This document shows, piece after piece, positions 47,055-57,768 of a DNA stretch of 64,000 bases. Source of the stretch: Flavobacterium sp. MDT1-60 (lineage in GTDB: Bacteria; Bacteroidota; Bacteroidia; Flavobacteriales; Flavobacteriaceae); NCBI RefSeq assembly GCF_014844035.1, contig NZ_CP062159.1, positions 4,960,001-5,024,000 on the forward strand, given 5' to 3'. A program made the position numbers and the translations under genes. Every line of letters starts with the position of its first letter. Positions within the stretch are counted from its first letter, which is position 1. The notes beneath the pieces are model-generated. The model ran no database searches, was not told where the DNA came from, and saw only the letters and a program-made list of their open reading frames with translations.

Positions 47055-48326
47055 CTAATTACTCTTAAGTAATTCGACTCCAATTGCACATCTTAGACAG
47101 GCTTTATTATTACAATACTCATTTTTAAGTTCCAGTAAAGTTTGAGTATCAAATGCATTCTTTGGAAGAAGACCAAAGCTCTCAAACTTATCAATTATGG
47201 CATTTTTTTCCGGAGACACTTGATTCATAAATAAAATAAGGTCCTCAGCATTAGGTTCACTAATTCTATTTGAATATGCAAATTGCAATGGAATAATGGT
47301 ATTTACAATTAACAAATCTATAAATGATCTCGATAAAGGTTTTGACTTCTTCGGGCTTTCCTTATCAAACTGATAATGATTTTCCCAATATAAACTTGCT
47401 GTAACGTTTAATACCTCATAAGCATCCTTGGCAGAATTTAGCATAATAACTTTAGAGAATAAATTCTGATGTTTATTGTACAAACTAGCTAATTGAGATA
47501 GCCTTATTGTTGGAAAATTATCAGGACGATGTTTAAAAAATTGCAATGGATCTGTATAAGCCCTATCTAGTTGATATTTATGTAAAAGATAAAAGTATCT
47601 AATTTTCAAATCATTAAAATACAAATCCTCCTTTAATACATCTAATAAACCAGAAGTTCCAAAAAGTAATGCTTCGAGATTTTCAATTTCAAAACTTTCT
47701 TTTCTAACAATCGTAAACGGAATAGATTTAGCTATTTGCAAAAAGGTATTCCCATTTGTATTCAATCCAAAATTTTTTGCTAACAAAGAGAATAGAACAG
47801 ACTCCCAGTCACCATTTGTTTCTTCTAACAAATCATAAATAAACTTCGATTTTCTTTCAAGTCGATCAAAAAACAATCTTTCCTGCCAATTTTTAAAAAC
47901 AAACTCATCAATTTCAGCAATTTGTTTTTCACATGAAATCCAGGATTTCGGTGACAATAAAGCATTATAATTATTTATTACTTCTGATGGAACATATTCT
48001 TTCAGGACTAAAACAGGAATTTCTGCATTATTTCTACTGAATATCTCTGTATCGTGTTCCCAAACGACGTGTAAAATTACATTTTCATAAGTGGGGTCTT
48101 TTTCATGATGATGCACATACCAATCCGATGACTTCAAATGGATTTCAACATTTCCTGCCCATTTCTGATTTCCAATTTTAATCTGAGCGTTGAAAAAATC
48201 AGGGCCTGAAAGTTCTAAATAATCACCTGTTTTAATAATTACAATTTGATCATTTTGAGTTGTTCTTAAATTCAGAGTTTCAAACTTCCTGAATTTCCAG
48301 AGATAGTGAAGAAAATCTTCTCTCAT
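47055..48326 (-). CDS. DUF2851 family protein
   Basis: A 423-residue soluble protein matching the Bacteroidota DUF2851 family. Its opening MREDFLHYLWKFRKFETLNL and the beta-rich segment GPDFFNAQIKIGNQKWAGNVEIHLKSSDWYVHHHEKDPTYENVILHVVW are the conserved core. Three cysteines at the C terminus (YCNNKACLRCAIG) could bind metal. Function is not established. It lies near the exonuclease gene on the same strand, with 71 bases between. Confidence 0.85.
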   Translation of the reverse strand: MREDFLHYLWKFRKFETLNLRTTQNDQIVIIKTGDYLELSGPDFFNAQIKIGNQKWAGNVEIHLKSSDWYVHHHEKDPTYENVILHVVWEHDTEIFSRNNAEIPVLVLKEYVPSEVINNYNALLSPKSWISCEKQIAEIDEFVFKNWQERLFFDRLERKSKFIYDLLEETNGDWESVLFSLLAKNFGLNTNGNTFLQIAKSIPFTIVRKESFEIENLEALLFGTSGLLDVLKEDLYFNDLKIRYFYLLHKYQLDRAYTDPLQFFKHRPDNFPTIRLSQLASLYNKHQNLFSKVIMLNSAKDAYEVLNVTASLYWENHYQFDKESPKKSKPLSRSFIDLLIVNTIIPLQFAYSNRISEPNAEDLILFMNQVSPEKNAIIDKFESFGLLPKNAFDTQTLLELKNEYCNNKACLRCAIGVELLKSN

Positions 48327-48397
48327 TTTTTAGCTTTTTATTTAAATTACAAAGCTTAAAAATAACAAAAAAAGAAATATTAATCTTACAAAATTAT

Positions 48398-48880
48398 TTA
48401 CTTTAACATATATAATTTAGCACATGCACGAGCATCGGATAACGCTTCATGATGATTTAACTGAATTTTCATTTCACGACAACAATCACTTAGTTTAGTT
48501 GGCTTTAACCCTTTTGCCTTGTAAATTTTAACCGTACATTCCCAACGAGGTGCAATATTTAAATCTTCGTATTGCAAACCGTAAAGCGCCATTGATTTCA
48601 TCAGTACATTTCGATCAAAACTTTCATTGTGTGCAACAACGACTCTATTTTTTAATCTTCTTTCAATTTCGGGAAATACCTGAGAAAAAGATTTCGCATT
48701 AATCGTATCTCGAGGATATATACCATGAACCTGAATTGTAAAAGGATTATATAAATTATTTGGAGGTTTAATTAAAGAAACAAACTCGTCAACAATAATT
48801 CCGTTTTGTACAGTAACTATTCCGACAGAGCAAGGATGATAGCCTGTAGCGGTTTCAAAATCTATTGCAGTAAAATTCAT
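48398..48880 (-). CDS. 3'-5' exonuclease, DEDDh (DnaQ-like) family
   Basis: A 160-residue protein. The catalytic residues are Asp7/Glu9 in AIDFETATG, an Asp in VVAHNESFDRNVL, and His/Asp in HHEALSDARA, so it is the DEDDh type. It resembles the exonuclease domain of the polymerase III epsilon subunit but is too short to carry other domains. It should remove 3' nucleotides from DNA or RNA. It is the gene after a terminator that separates it from the cystathionine beta-synthase-like gene. Confidence 0.88.
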   Translation of the reverse strand: MNFTAIDFETATGYHPCSVGIVTVQNGIIVDEFVSLIKPPNNLYNPFTIQVHGIYPRDTINAKSFSQVFPEIERRLKNRVVVAHNESFDRNVLMKSMALYGLQYEDLNIAPRWECTVKIYKAKGLKPTKLSDCCREMKIQLNHHEALSDARACAKLYMLK

Positions 48881-48897
48881 TTTTAAAATATTTCAGC

Positions 48898-48946
48898 TAA
48901 AAAAATCCATAAATCAAAAGCCTTAACTCTGATTTATGGATTTATA
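48898..48946 (-). terminator. Terminator after the cystathionine beta-synthase-like gene
   Basis: AAATCCATAAATCA (48903-48916) pairs with TGATTTATGGATTT (48930-48943) around 13 bases, followed by seven T on the minus strand. Confidence 0.8.
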
Positions 48947-48963
48947 ATGTTATTAAAATTGTC

Positions 48964-50325
48964 TTATTTTATAGATCCGATAATATCGTATTTTGTAATA
49001 ATATGATGTTTCCCATTTCCAAGATCTACCAAAACCGCATCGTTTTCTTTCGTAAATAATTTAGAAACTTCTTCAATTGTAGTTCCTAATTTCACAATCG
49101 GGAAAGGTTTTCCCATTACTTCCTTAATTGGTTTTTCGGCTACATTTTTATCTGCAACATAACTTCTAAACAAATCTGTTTCATCAACAGAGCCAACAAA
49201 TCCATTTATATCTACTACCGGAATTTGAGAGATTTTATATTTACGCATACGTTCGATAGCGTGCGATACCAATTCTTCAGTACGAACAACAATCAATTCT
49301 TTATCAATATGATCTTTAATTACATCTTCTGCTTTCGTTACATTTTCTTCTAAAAATCCACGCTCGCGCATCCAGTCATCATTAAACATTTTACCGACAT
49401 AACGGCTTCCTGAATCATGAAAAAGAACTACAACAACATCTTCAGGTTTAAAATGTTCTTTTAGCTGTAAAAGCCCCTTAATACAAGCACCGGCTGAATT
49501 TCCAACAAAAATTGCTTCTTCCATAGCAATTTTTCTTGTATAAACGGCAGCATCTTTATCTGTTACCTTTGTAAAACCATCGATTAAAGAAAAGTCTACA
49601 TTTTTAGGCAAAATATCTTCTCCAATTCCTTCGGTTATATAAGAGTAAATTTCATTTTCATCAAAAACTCCGGTTTCATGGTATTTTTTAAAAACAGAAC
49701 CGTAAGTATCAATTCCCCAAATTTTAATATTCGGGTTTTTCTCTTTTAAGTATTTTCCAACTCCAGAAATAGTTCCACCAGTTCCTACTCCAACAACAAA
49801 GTGTGTAATTTTCCCGTCAGTTTGTTTCCAGATTTCCGGGCCGGTTTGCTCATAATGCGCCAATGAATTTGATAAATTATCATATTGGTTTACGTACCAG
49901 GAATTTGGTGTTTCTTCTGCCAATCGTTTTGAAACTGAATAATAAGAACGTGGATCTGTTGGTTCAACATCAGTTGGGCAAACTACAACTTTGGCACCAA
50001 CAGCACGCAAAATATCCATTTTTTCTTTTGACTGCTTGTCTGATATTACACAAATTAATTTATATCCTTTGATAATTGCTACAAGTGCCAATCCCATTCC
50101 GGTATTTCCAGAAGTACCTTCAATAATAGTTCCACCCGGTTTTAATCTGCCATCTGCCTCTGCGTCTTCAATCATTTTTACGGCCATTCTGTCTTTTACA
50201 GAATTTCCCGGATTAAAAGTTTCGACTTTTGCCAACACTAACGCATCGATTTCAGCAACAATCTTGTTGAGTTTTACTAAAGGTGTATTACCAATTGTTT
50301 CTAAAATATTTTTTGAAAAGTCCAT
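48964..50325 (-). CDS. Cystathionine beta-synthase-like PLP enzyme with CBS domains
   Basis: A 453-residue fold-type II PLP enzyme. The PLP-binding Lys44 is in NPGNSVKDRM, the substrate loop is EGTSGNTG, and the phosphate-binding loop is VGVGTGGTISG. The last about 115 residues contain a pair of CBS regulatory domains (ELVSHAIERMRKYKISQIPVVD and KEVMGKPFPIVKLGTTIEEV). Domain order matches cystathionine beta-synthase (serine plus homocysteine to cystathionine), though bacterial relatives also make cysteine from O-acetylserine. Adjacent genes give no pathway support. Confidence 0.85.
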   Translation of the reverse strand: MDFSKNILETIGNTPLVKLNKIVAEIDALVLAKVETFNPGNSVKDRMAVKMIEDAEADGRLKPGGTIIEGTSGNTGMGLALVAIIKGYKLICVISDKQSKEKMDILRAVGAKVVVCPTDVEPTDPRSYYSVSKRLAEETPNSWYVNQYDNLSNSLAHYEQTGPEIWKQTDGKITHFVVGVGTGGTISGVGKYLKEKNPNIKIWGIDTYGSVFKKYHETGVFDENEIYSYITEGIGEDILPKNVDFSLIDGFTKVTDKDAAVYTRKIAMEEAIFVGNSAGACIKGLLQLKEHFKPEDVVVVLFHDSGSRYVGKMFNDDWMRERGFLEENVTKAEDVIKDHIDKELIVVRTEELVSHAIERMRKYKISQIPVVDINGFVGSVDETDLFRSYVADKNVAEKPIKEVMGKPFPIVKLGTTIEEVSKLFTKENDAVLVDLGNGKHHIITKYDIIGSIK

Positions 50326-50373
50326 TTTATGTTTATTTAATATTTGGTTCTAAAAATCTAAATAGTCCTAATT

Positions 50374-52356
50374 TTATTGGAAGAAGTTCCAAACCAAACC
50401 AAATCGGATAACAAAATCACGATAAGGATTATTAGGTGCCGAATAATAATCGCTTTTTGAAAATAAAGCATTAATATGTTCTGCTTTAAAATAAAATCGA
50501 GTCTGGCGAATTCTCGCGTTTACAAAAAGATCGAATAATGGATAACCTCCAATTTTCTTCGCATCCTGAACAAAAAACTCACCAATAACAGGATTATAAT
50601 CATTTCCATAATATTTGGTAAAATAATTAAATACAACTCCTGTCTGCATATATAATGCTTTTTTGAAAAAGTAACTCGAATAATAAAATGTATTTCTTGT
50701 TACAAAATCAGGAACATTTAAAATAAAATCTGATTGATCTACTTTTTGATATAAAATTGTATTATCTAAACCAAAAGGACCAAACTTAAACTCCTTATTA
50801 GCTTTTATGGACAAATAATTAATTACGTTTCCATATTGTGCAGGTTTGATAATTTGAGTATACACTAAATCTTCTGCAGGGCTGGAATCATCTTTAAAAT
50901 ACAAATGGTCTTTTAAAACAGAATACTGAACTTCAGCATTTAACCAAGGCGTAAAAACATTAGCTCCAAGTTGGTTAATTTTTTCATTCTTAAAATTATT
51001 AAACCAATTATATTCAACGTAACTGCTTTGATATAAATTATAGTTATTATTTGGCAGCTTATTTAAATTTCTATATCTAAAATCAAATTGAATTTTCTCA
51101 TTCAGATTGTATCTCAATTTTGCATCTAAATCAGATAGAGACTGATTTGTAATTGATCTGGTATATAAAAAACGACCGTTCCATTTATTTTTCTGATATT
51201 CATATTGTCCTCCAACATTATTAATCTGGAGAAATAAATTATCAGGAATAGAGGTTCCATCGCTATTTATGATAATTCTGTCGTATTTATAATTTGATCT
51301 GTAATCGTCTACAAAAAAATTAAATTTTCCTAAAAGTGAATTTTCATATGCAAGTCCAACTTTATTATATAATCTTTCAAAACGAGTCTCGTCATTTATA
51401 TTACTACTAGCATAAGACTCTCCAAAACGTTCAACCTGTTGACTTGGTCCTGATGTTGGCGTCACAGTCGAAAGAAGAGTTGGCTGTTTGTATTGAAAAT
51501 ATTTGTACTCATAATTAAATTGATGCGTTACATACAAATTGTTATTCCCATCGTTTGGATTTATTCTAAATACATGATCAAAAAAGAAGCGTCTCCCTTT
51601 TAATAAGGATTCCGCATCAGTCAAAAACACTTGCAATCGCTGACGGTTTTTAAAATCCGGATCATCGCTTTCGAAGCTTTCCGGTGTTGTAATTCCACCG
51701 TTTTCTTCATTGGTAATATCCTGAAATGTAACATGAGCGTTTAAAACATATCTTTTATTGGTTGTAAAATAACTTGTCGTAAATCTAAAATTTCCTGCGC
51801 TAACTAGTTGATTTATATAATCACCTTCAGAACGTAACCCACGGTATGCTGCAGAAAAATTTAAATTCTTCGAAGTATTAAGTGTAATAAATGAGTCTAC
51901 GTTTTGTCCCTTGTTTATGGTGGTGTTAAAAAACAATTCGGTTAAGGGAGTTGCAACAGAATAATATCGGATATCACTGACCTCCATATAATCAAAATGC
52001 TTTCCTTTGAAACCGATTTCCGGATAGGGAGAAAAATCAGTTAAACTATATTGTAGCGTGTTATAATTTTGTCCAATGTTAGAAAATGGTAAAAGTCCGA
52101 AATTATCTTTTCTTAAATAGTTTTGCTTATAGGCACTTTTCAATGTTAGCGATGTATCTGCAATTATTGTATCATGTTCCAATGTATAAATCTTATACTG
52201 ATCTATTTTTGCAATTAAGGCCTTTTTCTTTTTTACTGTATCGGTTATGCTAGAATACTTTGTATTCATATCTAAACTGTTTTTAGAACTAGTTTTTTCC
52301 TGAGAAAACAATAATGTGGGTACAATTAATAGATATAGAAAAAAGAGTATTCTCAT
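50374..52356 (-). CDS. Putative outer-membrane porin (Porin_10-like)
   Basis: A 660-residue exported protein. A signal peptide of about 18 residues (FFLYLLIVPTLLFSQ) is followed by a largely beta-strand body with many alternating aromatic/polar segments. It ends in FVIRFGLVWNFFQ, a terminal Phe-containing strand typical of outer-membrane barrels. The NFGLLPFSNIGQNYNTLQYS segment and overall length match Bacteroidota proteins annotated as putative porins. Substrate is unknown. It is on the same strand as the SusCD genes, after their terminator. Confidence 0.78.
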   Translation of the reverse strand: MRILFFLYLLIVPTLLFSQEKTSSKNSLDMNTKYSSITDTVKKKKALIAKIDQYKIYTLEHDTIIADTSLTLKSAYKQNYLRKDNFGLLPFSNIGQNYNTLQYSLTDFSPYPEIGFKGKHFDYMEVSDIRYYSVATPLTELFFNTTINKGQNVDSFITLNTSKNLNFSAAYRGLRSEGDYINQLVSAGNFRFTTSYFTTNKRYVLNAHVTFQDITNEENGGITTPESFESDDPDFKNRQRLQVFLTDAESLLKGRRFFFDHVFRINPNDGNNNLYVTHQFNYEYKYFQYKQPTLLSTVTPTSGPSQQVERFGESYASSNINDETRFERLYNKVGLAYENSLLGKFNFFVDDYRSNYKYDRIIINSDGTSIPDNLFLQINNVGGQYEYQKNKWNGRFLYTRSITNQSLSDLDAKLRYNLNEKIQFDFRYRNLNKLPNNNYNLYQSSYVEYNWFNNFKNEKINQLGANVFTPWLNAEVQYSVLKDHLYFKDDSSPAEDLVYTQIIKPAQYGNVINYLSIKANKEFKFGPFGLDNTILYQKVDQSDFILNVPDFVTRNTFYYSSYFFKKALYMQTGVVFNYFTKYYGNDYNPVIGEFFVQDAKKIGGYPLFDLFVNARIRQTRFYFKAEHINALFSKSDYYSAPNNPYRDFVIRFGLVWNFFQ

Positions 52357-52474
52357 TTGATAGCTTTATATGTAATTATTTCGGCAAAATTTGTCAAGCA
52401 AAGGTAAAAGATAAAAACGTATAAAAAAACAAATCATTATGATTGAGAAATTTTTATACCTAACTACGATTGAA

Positions 52475-52515
52475 TAAAAAAACCCTCAATCAAAAAATGA
52501 TTGAGGGTTTTCGAA
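52475..52515 (-). terminator. Terminator of the SusCD operon
   Basis: AAAACCCTCAATCA (52479-52492) pairs perfectly with TGATTGAGGGTTTT (52498-52511) around a five-base loop, with extra T on the minus strand. Confidence 0.85.
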
Positions 52516-52533
52516 AATAAAAATATTTCTTTT

Positions 52534-54102
52534 TTACCAACCTGGATTATTTTTTCCTTCTAAACCTGGATTAGTGTTTATTTCAGTTTGTGGTATTGGC
52601 CATAAGAATTTAAAATCAGAACCTGGAATTGCAGCAACAGGAGTAGTAATAACATAACTATTTCCTAGTACATAAGCAGCAGTAGCAGGAGTAGCATTAG
52701 CTACTTTTGCAGGAATTCCGTTGATAGGAGCTAAATCATCACCTTGTAATCTGTGAATATCAGCCCATCTACGTCCTTCTTGTAAAAATTCAATTCTTCT
52801 TTCTTTAAGTATAGCAGCCACCATAGTAGCATTTGTAGTAAAAGAAGCAGCAGTATAGGCTTGAGTTGCTGGACTAGCCAAAGCTCTATTTCTAATAGAG
52901 TTTAATAAAGTAAGAGCGGCTGGCAAGTTTGACAAACGAGCCTGAGCTTCTGCCATATTCAATACTACCTCAGCATATCTAATAACTGGAGCAGCATCTG
53001 TCATATTTGTAACATCTGTATATTTGTTTGTATATTTTATACCAGCTGAAGTATAAATCATTTTACCATCTTCTCTACGCTTGTCATCAGCCAACCATTG
53101 TGGATCTCTCCAAAGAATTGGGCTAATTGCAACTAAAGCTCTGTTTTTTAATATACTTGCTAAAGCAGCATTAGTCTGAGGATTCATTGTTGCAGAGTGA
53201 GCAATAGAGAATATAGATTCTGTATTACTTAAATTATTTGCCAATACAAAAGGAGTAGCCGGATCAGCTGTTAATGTATAAAGACCAGTTAATTTAGTTC
53301 CTTCAGCAATTACATTTGCCCAGTCTCTTTTTTGAAGATACACTCTGGTTTTGAATGCGATTGCAGCAGATTTTGTTGCTTTAGAAACTACTCTACCACC
53401 AGCAAAACCATTTGACGTAATCAATTTTTCAGCATCATCTAAATCTGCCAAGACTTTTGCATAACATTCAGCAACAGTATTTCTTGGTTTAACTTGTTCT
53501 GTTGCTACTTCAGCAGCTGTATTTACACCTACTTCTCTGTATATAATTCCAGGGTGTGTTGCACCAGCTGTAAAATTATACGGTCTTGCAAAATTTGTTA
53601 AAATTTCAAAATGAGTAATTGCTCTTAAAAATTTAGCTTGTCCGATATAATTATCACCAACTGCTTTTGTTATAATACCTTTAGCAACTGCATCAGTAGT
53701 TCCCTCAATCATAAGATTACATCTACCGATTAATCTATAACCGTCAACCCAGTAATATACATTATTAGCAGTTGTTGGATCGTAAGTTGCAGTGTAAGTT
53801 AATTGGTAAAAAGTAGCCATATTAACAATATCTTCTCCTCTGGCTTCTCCTTGTTCAACAAAAGCAGCTCCCCAGATATAACCTCGACCACCATTTGGGC
53901 TGGTTGATGCAGCATTATATTGTCCAATCGCAGCAGCATTATAAACACCATTCATGTAAGATTCTATTAATGAAGGAGTTGTAAAAGCATCTGTATCTGC
54001 AATATTGTTTATTGGAGTTAAATCCAATATTTTTTCTTCTGTACATGAGCTCATCCCGAGTACAACTACAGAAAGTAAAATTGTTTTAATTATATTTTTC
54101 AT
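52534..54102 (-). CDS. SusD/RagB-family outer-membrane lipoprotein
   Basis: A 522-residue substrate-binding lipoprotein with lipobox GMSSC (Cys20). Typical SusD landmarks are the N-terminal KILDLTPINNIADTDAFTT, the TPR-like helices (FLRAITHFEILTNFARPY), PVIRYAEVVLNMAEAQ, and the C-terminal ERRIEFLQEGRRWADIHRLQGDDL with PIPQTEINTNPGLEGKNNPGW. It caps the SusC channel encoded upstream by nine bases. No glycoside hydrolase adjoins the pair, so the cargo (glycan or peptide) is unknown. Confidence 0.92.
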   Translation of the reverse strand: MKNIIKTILLSVVVLGMSSCTEEKILDLTPINNIADTDAFTTPSLIESYMNGVYNAAAIGQYNAASTSPNGGRGYIWGAAFVEQGEARGEDIVNMATFYQLTYTATYDPTTANNVYYWVDGYRLIGRCNLMIEGTTDAVAKGIITKAVGDNYIGQAKFLRAITHFEILTNFARPYNFTAGATHPGIIYREVGVNTAAEVATEQVKPRNTVAECYAKVLADLDDAEKLITSNGFAGGRVVSKATKSAAIAFKTRVYLQKRDWANVIAEGTKLTGLYTLTADPATPFVLANNLSNTESIFSIAHSATMNPQTNAALASILKNRALVAISPILWRDPQWLADDKRREDGKMIYTSAGIKYTNKYTDVTNMTDAAPVIRYAEVVLNMAEAQARLSNLPAALTLLNSIRNRALASPATQAYTAASFTTNATMVAAILKERRIEFLQEGRRWADIHRLQGDDLAPINGIPAKVANATPATAAYVLGNSYVITTPVAAIPGSDFKFLWPIPQTEINTNPGLEGKNNPGW

Positions 54103-54111
54103 ATGTTTTTT

Positions 54112-57100
54112 TTATAAACTTACATTTATTCCAACTGATATTACCTTAGAACGTGGCGTACCATTAATGTCTACTCCATTTGTTTCCATTTCAGGGTTAA
54201 TACCTTTATAATCTGAAATTAACCAGATATTTTGTGCCTGAGCAAAAACTCTAAAATTATCAACACCAATCTTATCCATTAACATCTTAGGTAATGTATA
54301 ACCTAAACTAATATTATCAAGTGAGATAAAATCACCATCTTCAACAAAACGCGTACTAGCACTTCCTGAAAGGTTTGTAAATGTATTTGAACTTGCGTAT
54401 AATCTTGGTGTCCATCCGTCTCCAGGATTATCAACACTTTGCCATCTTCCTAAAATCTCTGTTCCGTTGTTGTTAAAGTTTTGGTTCATCAACTCTCTTC
54501 TTGTAGCGTTAAATATTTTATTTCCTCCACTAAATCTAATCATGAAACCAAGATCAAGATTTTTGTATTTCATACTTGATGTGAATGAACCGTAATATGT
54601 TGGTAAAGTATTTCCTAAAATAGCTTTATCCGAATTAGCTAATGTTGCAGCTGCTCCAGTTGTTCCAGGATTAGCAGGATCAAAAACAGTATAAGTAGTA
54701 GTTGCCAAGTTTCCTTGTACTAAAGTACCATCAGCTTTATAGTAAACCGGGTTACCATTTGCTTTATTTACACCCCAATATTTAAATCCGTATAAAGAGT
54801 TAATAGATTCACCCTCTCTAATAATGATATTCGGTGCAATGTTAACGATATCCTGAGATGTACCAAAAGATGAAGAACCTCCTGTTATATCTTGTCCATT
54901 AACTAAACCAGTAACCACGTTTTTAGTAAGGGTCAAATTAGAAGACACATCCCATGTAAAGTTAGCATTGTTTATTGCTTTGAAACTTACAGCAAATTCA
55001 TATCCTTGATTATACATTTTACCAACGTTAGAATTGATAATACTGTTAGGAACACCTAATGAAGGAGCCACAGGAGCCGCTAAAACTAAACCGTCAATAT
55101 CATTCTTATAATAGTCAAATGCAACAGTCAAACGATTGTTGAATAAGCCTAAATCTACACCAAAATCAACTTTATTACTAGTTTCCCATTGTAATTGATC
55201 ATTACCAAATTGATAGTAACCAATCCCATTTAAAGAACCATATGGAGAACCAATCATAAGTCCTTTTGAAGGATAAGCCGCACTATTTAATACATCAACG
55301 TTACCAACTTCAGAGTAAGAACCTCTAAATTTCAAATCAGAAACAGTACCACTAATCCCTTCCATAAAACTTTCCTTAGAAACAGTCCAACCTGCAGAAA
55401 CTCCAGGGAAATTATGATATCTAACATCTTTCTCAAATTGAGAAATTCCATCACGTCTAAGAGAAGCTTGTACAAAATATTTCTCTTTATAGTTGTATGT
55501 AAAACGACCCAAGTATGATATAATTCCTTTTTCAGAAGCACTACCACCAGAATCTTTAGTAGCATAAGTACCTGTTACTAAATTTTGATCGTAAAAATCA
55601 CTTAAAATATCACTTCCTGAACCCCATAATACTTTAGTACGTGATTTTTGATACTCAGCAACACCTGTTAAACCTAAGTTATGATCTTCAGCAAAAGTAT
55701 GCTTGTAATTCAAAATATTTTGCCAGTTCCATCTCAATAGATTAGTGTTGTCCTGATACAAAGATCCATTAACTCCACGTCCGTCTCCATGTACTGGGTT
55801 CCAATATTGGTAACCATCTGTTGAAGCATTATCTCCACTTACCTGTAATTTATAACTTAAGTCAGAAGTAATTTTTGCATTTGCAAATGCACTTACTAAA
55901 ATTCTTGTAGTTGTAGATTTATATTTATTATGATCAAGAACATAAAGAATATTTGTAATATTATCTCCTGCTGGGTCTGTATTATCCCATTGACCAACGT
56001 TATTACCATTTGGTGAAATGTTATAACCAGTAGGGTCAGCTGCATCATAAATTGGTGTATTAGGCAATTGTCTGGTAGCATTAAAAATATTACCTGATAA
56101 ACCATTTGCGTTAATATTTAACCCATTATACTCTGTTCTACTTACAGCTACATTGGTACCAACACTTAACCATTTATTAATATCCTGATCAATATTAGCT
56201 CTAACAGAATATTTTTTCATATCATTAGCTAAATTGATACCATCTAAATCTGTTAATCCTAAAGACAAATAATACTTTGTTTTTTCTGAACCTCCACTAA
56301 AATTAAGATTATGTGTAGTTTGAGGAGCATTTCTTAAAACTGCACCTTGCCAGTCTGTATTATATGTGTTACCAATAGCCCATGGAGCTTGTCCTCTGTT
56401 TGTTCTTTTTTCATTAGAAATAACTAAGAAATCAGGAGTTTGTAACAAATCATATGTTTTAGCGGCACTAGCAACACCAAACACACTTGAGTAAGTTACT
56501 TTTAAAGTACCTTTTTTTCCACTTTTGGTAGTAATCAAGATTACACCATTAGCCGCTCTGGAACCGTAAATAGCAGTTGCAGCACCATCTTTTAACACAT
56601 CAAAAGATTCGATATCTTCTGGGTTAATATCCGCTAAACCATTTGTAGCAGAAACACCACCAATATCACCAGAATAAATAGGCACACCATCAACAACAAT
56701 TAATGGCTCAGTACTTCCAGAAATAGATCCAACACCTCTAATTCTAATTTTTGGAGCACCTCCAATAATACCACTATTAGTTAATACCTGAACCCCTGTC
56801 GCTCTACCAGCTAAAACACCCTCGAAAGAAGGAGTAACCAAGTTAGCGATGTCTTTTCCTGCAATTTTAGAAATAGAACCTGTTACTTCTTTTCTTTTCT
56901 GAACACCGTAACCAACAACTACAACTTCATTCATTAGTTGTGCTTCTGATTCCATCTCAACGTTTACTGTATTTGAACTTCCTACAGTAACTTGTTTGTT
57001 ATTCATACCTACATATGAAAACACTAATACATCTCCTGTTTTTGCTTTTACAGAATAACTTCCGTCAAAGTCAGTTTGAGTATTTGCTTTACTACCTTTT

Positions 57101-57234
57101 ACAGCAACATTTACTCCTGGAATTACTCCTGTCTTATCTGAAACTTTTCCAGATACAGTTCTCTCTTGAGCAAAAGAAAACTGCATAGACAACGCTATTA
57201 AAAGCGTACAAATCCATTGTAATTTTAATTTCAT
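54112..57234 (-). CDS. SusC/RagA-family TonB-linked outer-membrane protein
   Basis: A 1040-residue TonB-dependent transporter. A signal peptide ends near residue 22 (MQFSFAQ). A carboxypeptidase-regulatory-like beta domain (about 24-110) follows, then the plug with the EVVVVGYGVQKRKEVTGSIS TonB-box region, and a long beta-barrel. The C terminus ends in ISVGINVSL. It has no N-terminal STN signalling domain, so it is not of the type that signals through an anti-sigma factor. It works with the SusD-like protein downstream. Confidence 0.92.
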   Translation of the reverse strand: MKLKLQWICTLLIALSMQFSFAQERTVSGKVSDKTGVIPGVNVAVKGSKANTQTDFDGSYSVKAKTGDVLVFSYVGMNNKQVTVGSSNTVNVEMESEAQLMNEVVVVGYGVQKRKEVTGSISKIAGKDIANLVTPSFEGVLAGRATGVQVLTNSGIIGGAPKIRIRGVGSISGSTEPLIVVDGVPIYSGDIGGVSATNGLADINPEDIESFDVLKDGAATAIYGSRAANGVILITTKSGKKGTLKVTYSSVFGVASAAKTYDLLQTPDFLVISNEKRTNRGQAPWAIGNTYNTDWQGAVLRNAPQTTHNLNFSGGSEKTKYYLSLGLTDLDGINLANDMKKYSVRANIDQDINKWLSVGTNVAVSRTEYNGLNINANGLSGNIFNATRQLPNTPIYDAADPTGYNISPNGNNVGQWDNTDPAGDNITNILYVLDHNKYKSTTTRILVSAFANAKITSDLSYKLQVSGDNASTDGYQYWNPVHGDGRGVNGSLYQDNTNLLRWNWQNILNYKHTFAEDHNLGLTGVAEYQKSRTKVLWGSGSDILSDFYDQNLVTGTYATKDSGGSASEKGIISYLGRFTYNYKEKYFVQASLRRDGISQFEKDVRYHNFPGVSAGWTVSKESFMEGISGTVSDLKFRGSYSEVGNVDVLNSAAYPSKGLMIGSPYGSLNGIGYYQFGNDQLQWETSNKVDFGVDLGLFNNRLTVAFDYYKNDIDGLVLAAPVAPSLGVPNSIINSNVGKMYNQGYEFAVSFKAINNANFTWDVSSNLTLTKNVVTGLVNGQDITGGSSSFGTSQDIVNIAPNIIIREGESINSLYGFKYWGVNKANGNPVYYKADGTLVQGNLATTTYTVFDPANPGTTGAAATLANSDKAILGNTLPTYYGSFTSSMKYKNLDLGFMIRFSGGNKIFNATRRELMNQNFNNNGTEILGRWQSVDNPGDGWTPRLYASSNTFTNLSGSASTRFVEDGDFISLDNISLGYTLPKMLMDKIGVDNFRVFAQAQNIWLISDYKGINPEMETNGVDINGTPRSKVISVGINVSL

Positions 57235-57261
57235 TTTAATTTATTTTGAATTAGTATGGCG

Positions 57262-57293
57262 CAAACATCTTAATTATTTCTTAAAATAACAAA
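57262..57293 (-). promoter_or_regulatory. Putative promoter of the SusCD operon
   Basis: On the minus strand TTTG (57290-57293), 20 bases, then GATGTTTG (57262-57269), an imperfect match to TANNTTTG, 27 bases before the susC ATG. The -7 box differs from the consensus at its first base. Confidence 0.4.
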
Positions 57294-57768
57294 CTATTCA
57301 ATTTAAATTTTTTCAATATTATTAACAATACACTAATGTTTCCCTAAAAAATATAACTAAATAACTATTTTAGTAGATAAATTCCTATGAAAACAATTAA
57401 AATTTTAAAGATTTGAGTCAAAAACAGTTAACACATTTTAACATTTGAAAAATTTAAATATCAAACCCATAAAAAATATGAATAACTTTTATTAAGATCG
57501 TGGTTTTTACAAGTAATTCTGAACTTTTGATAATTCCAAGCTTTTTTAAGACCATCATGTAATTTAATTAAAGGTATTGTTGTGATTTCTTTCAAAATAA
57601 TTCAAAAAAAGCAGCATCAAGAGAAATTAATACGAGAAAATTTAATAAAAAACACAACAATACTATATATCAATTACTAAATATCAAGGAATACTTAGAT
57701 GAAAAATCCAAAAACAATTCTCTATTCAAATTTTGGGATTTTATTCAGAATCATTTTTTAGAAAAATT

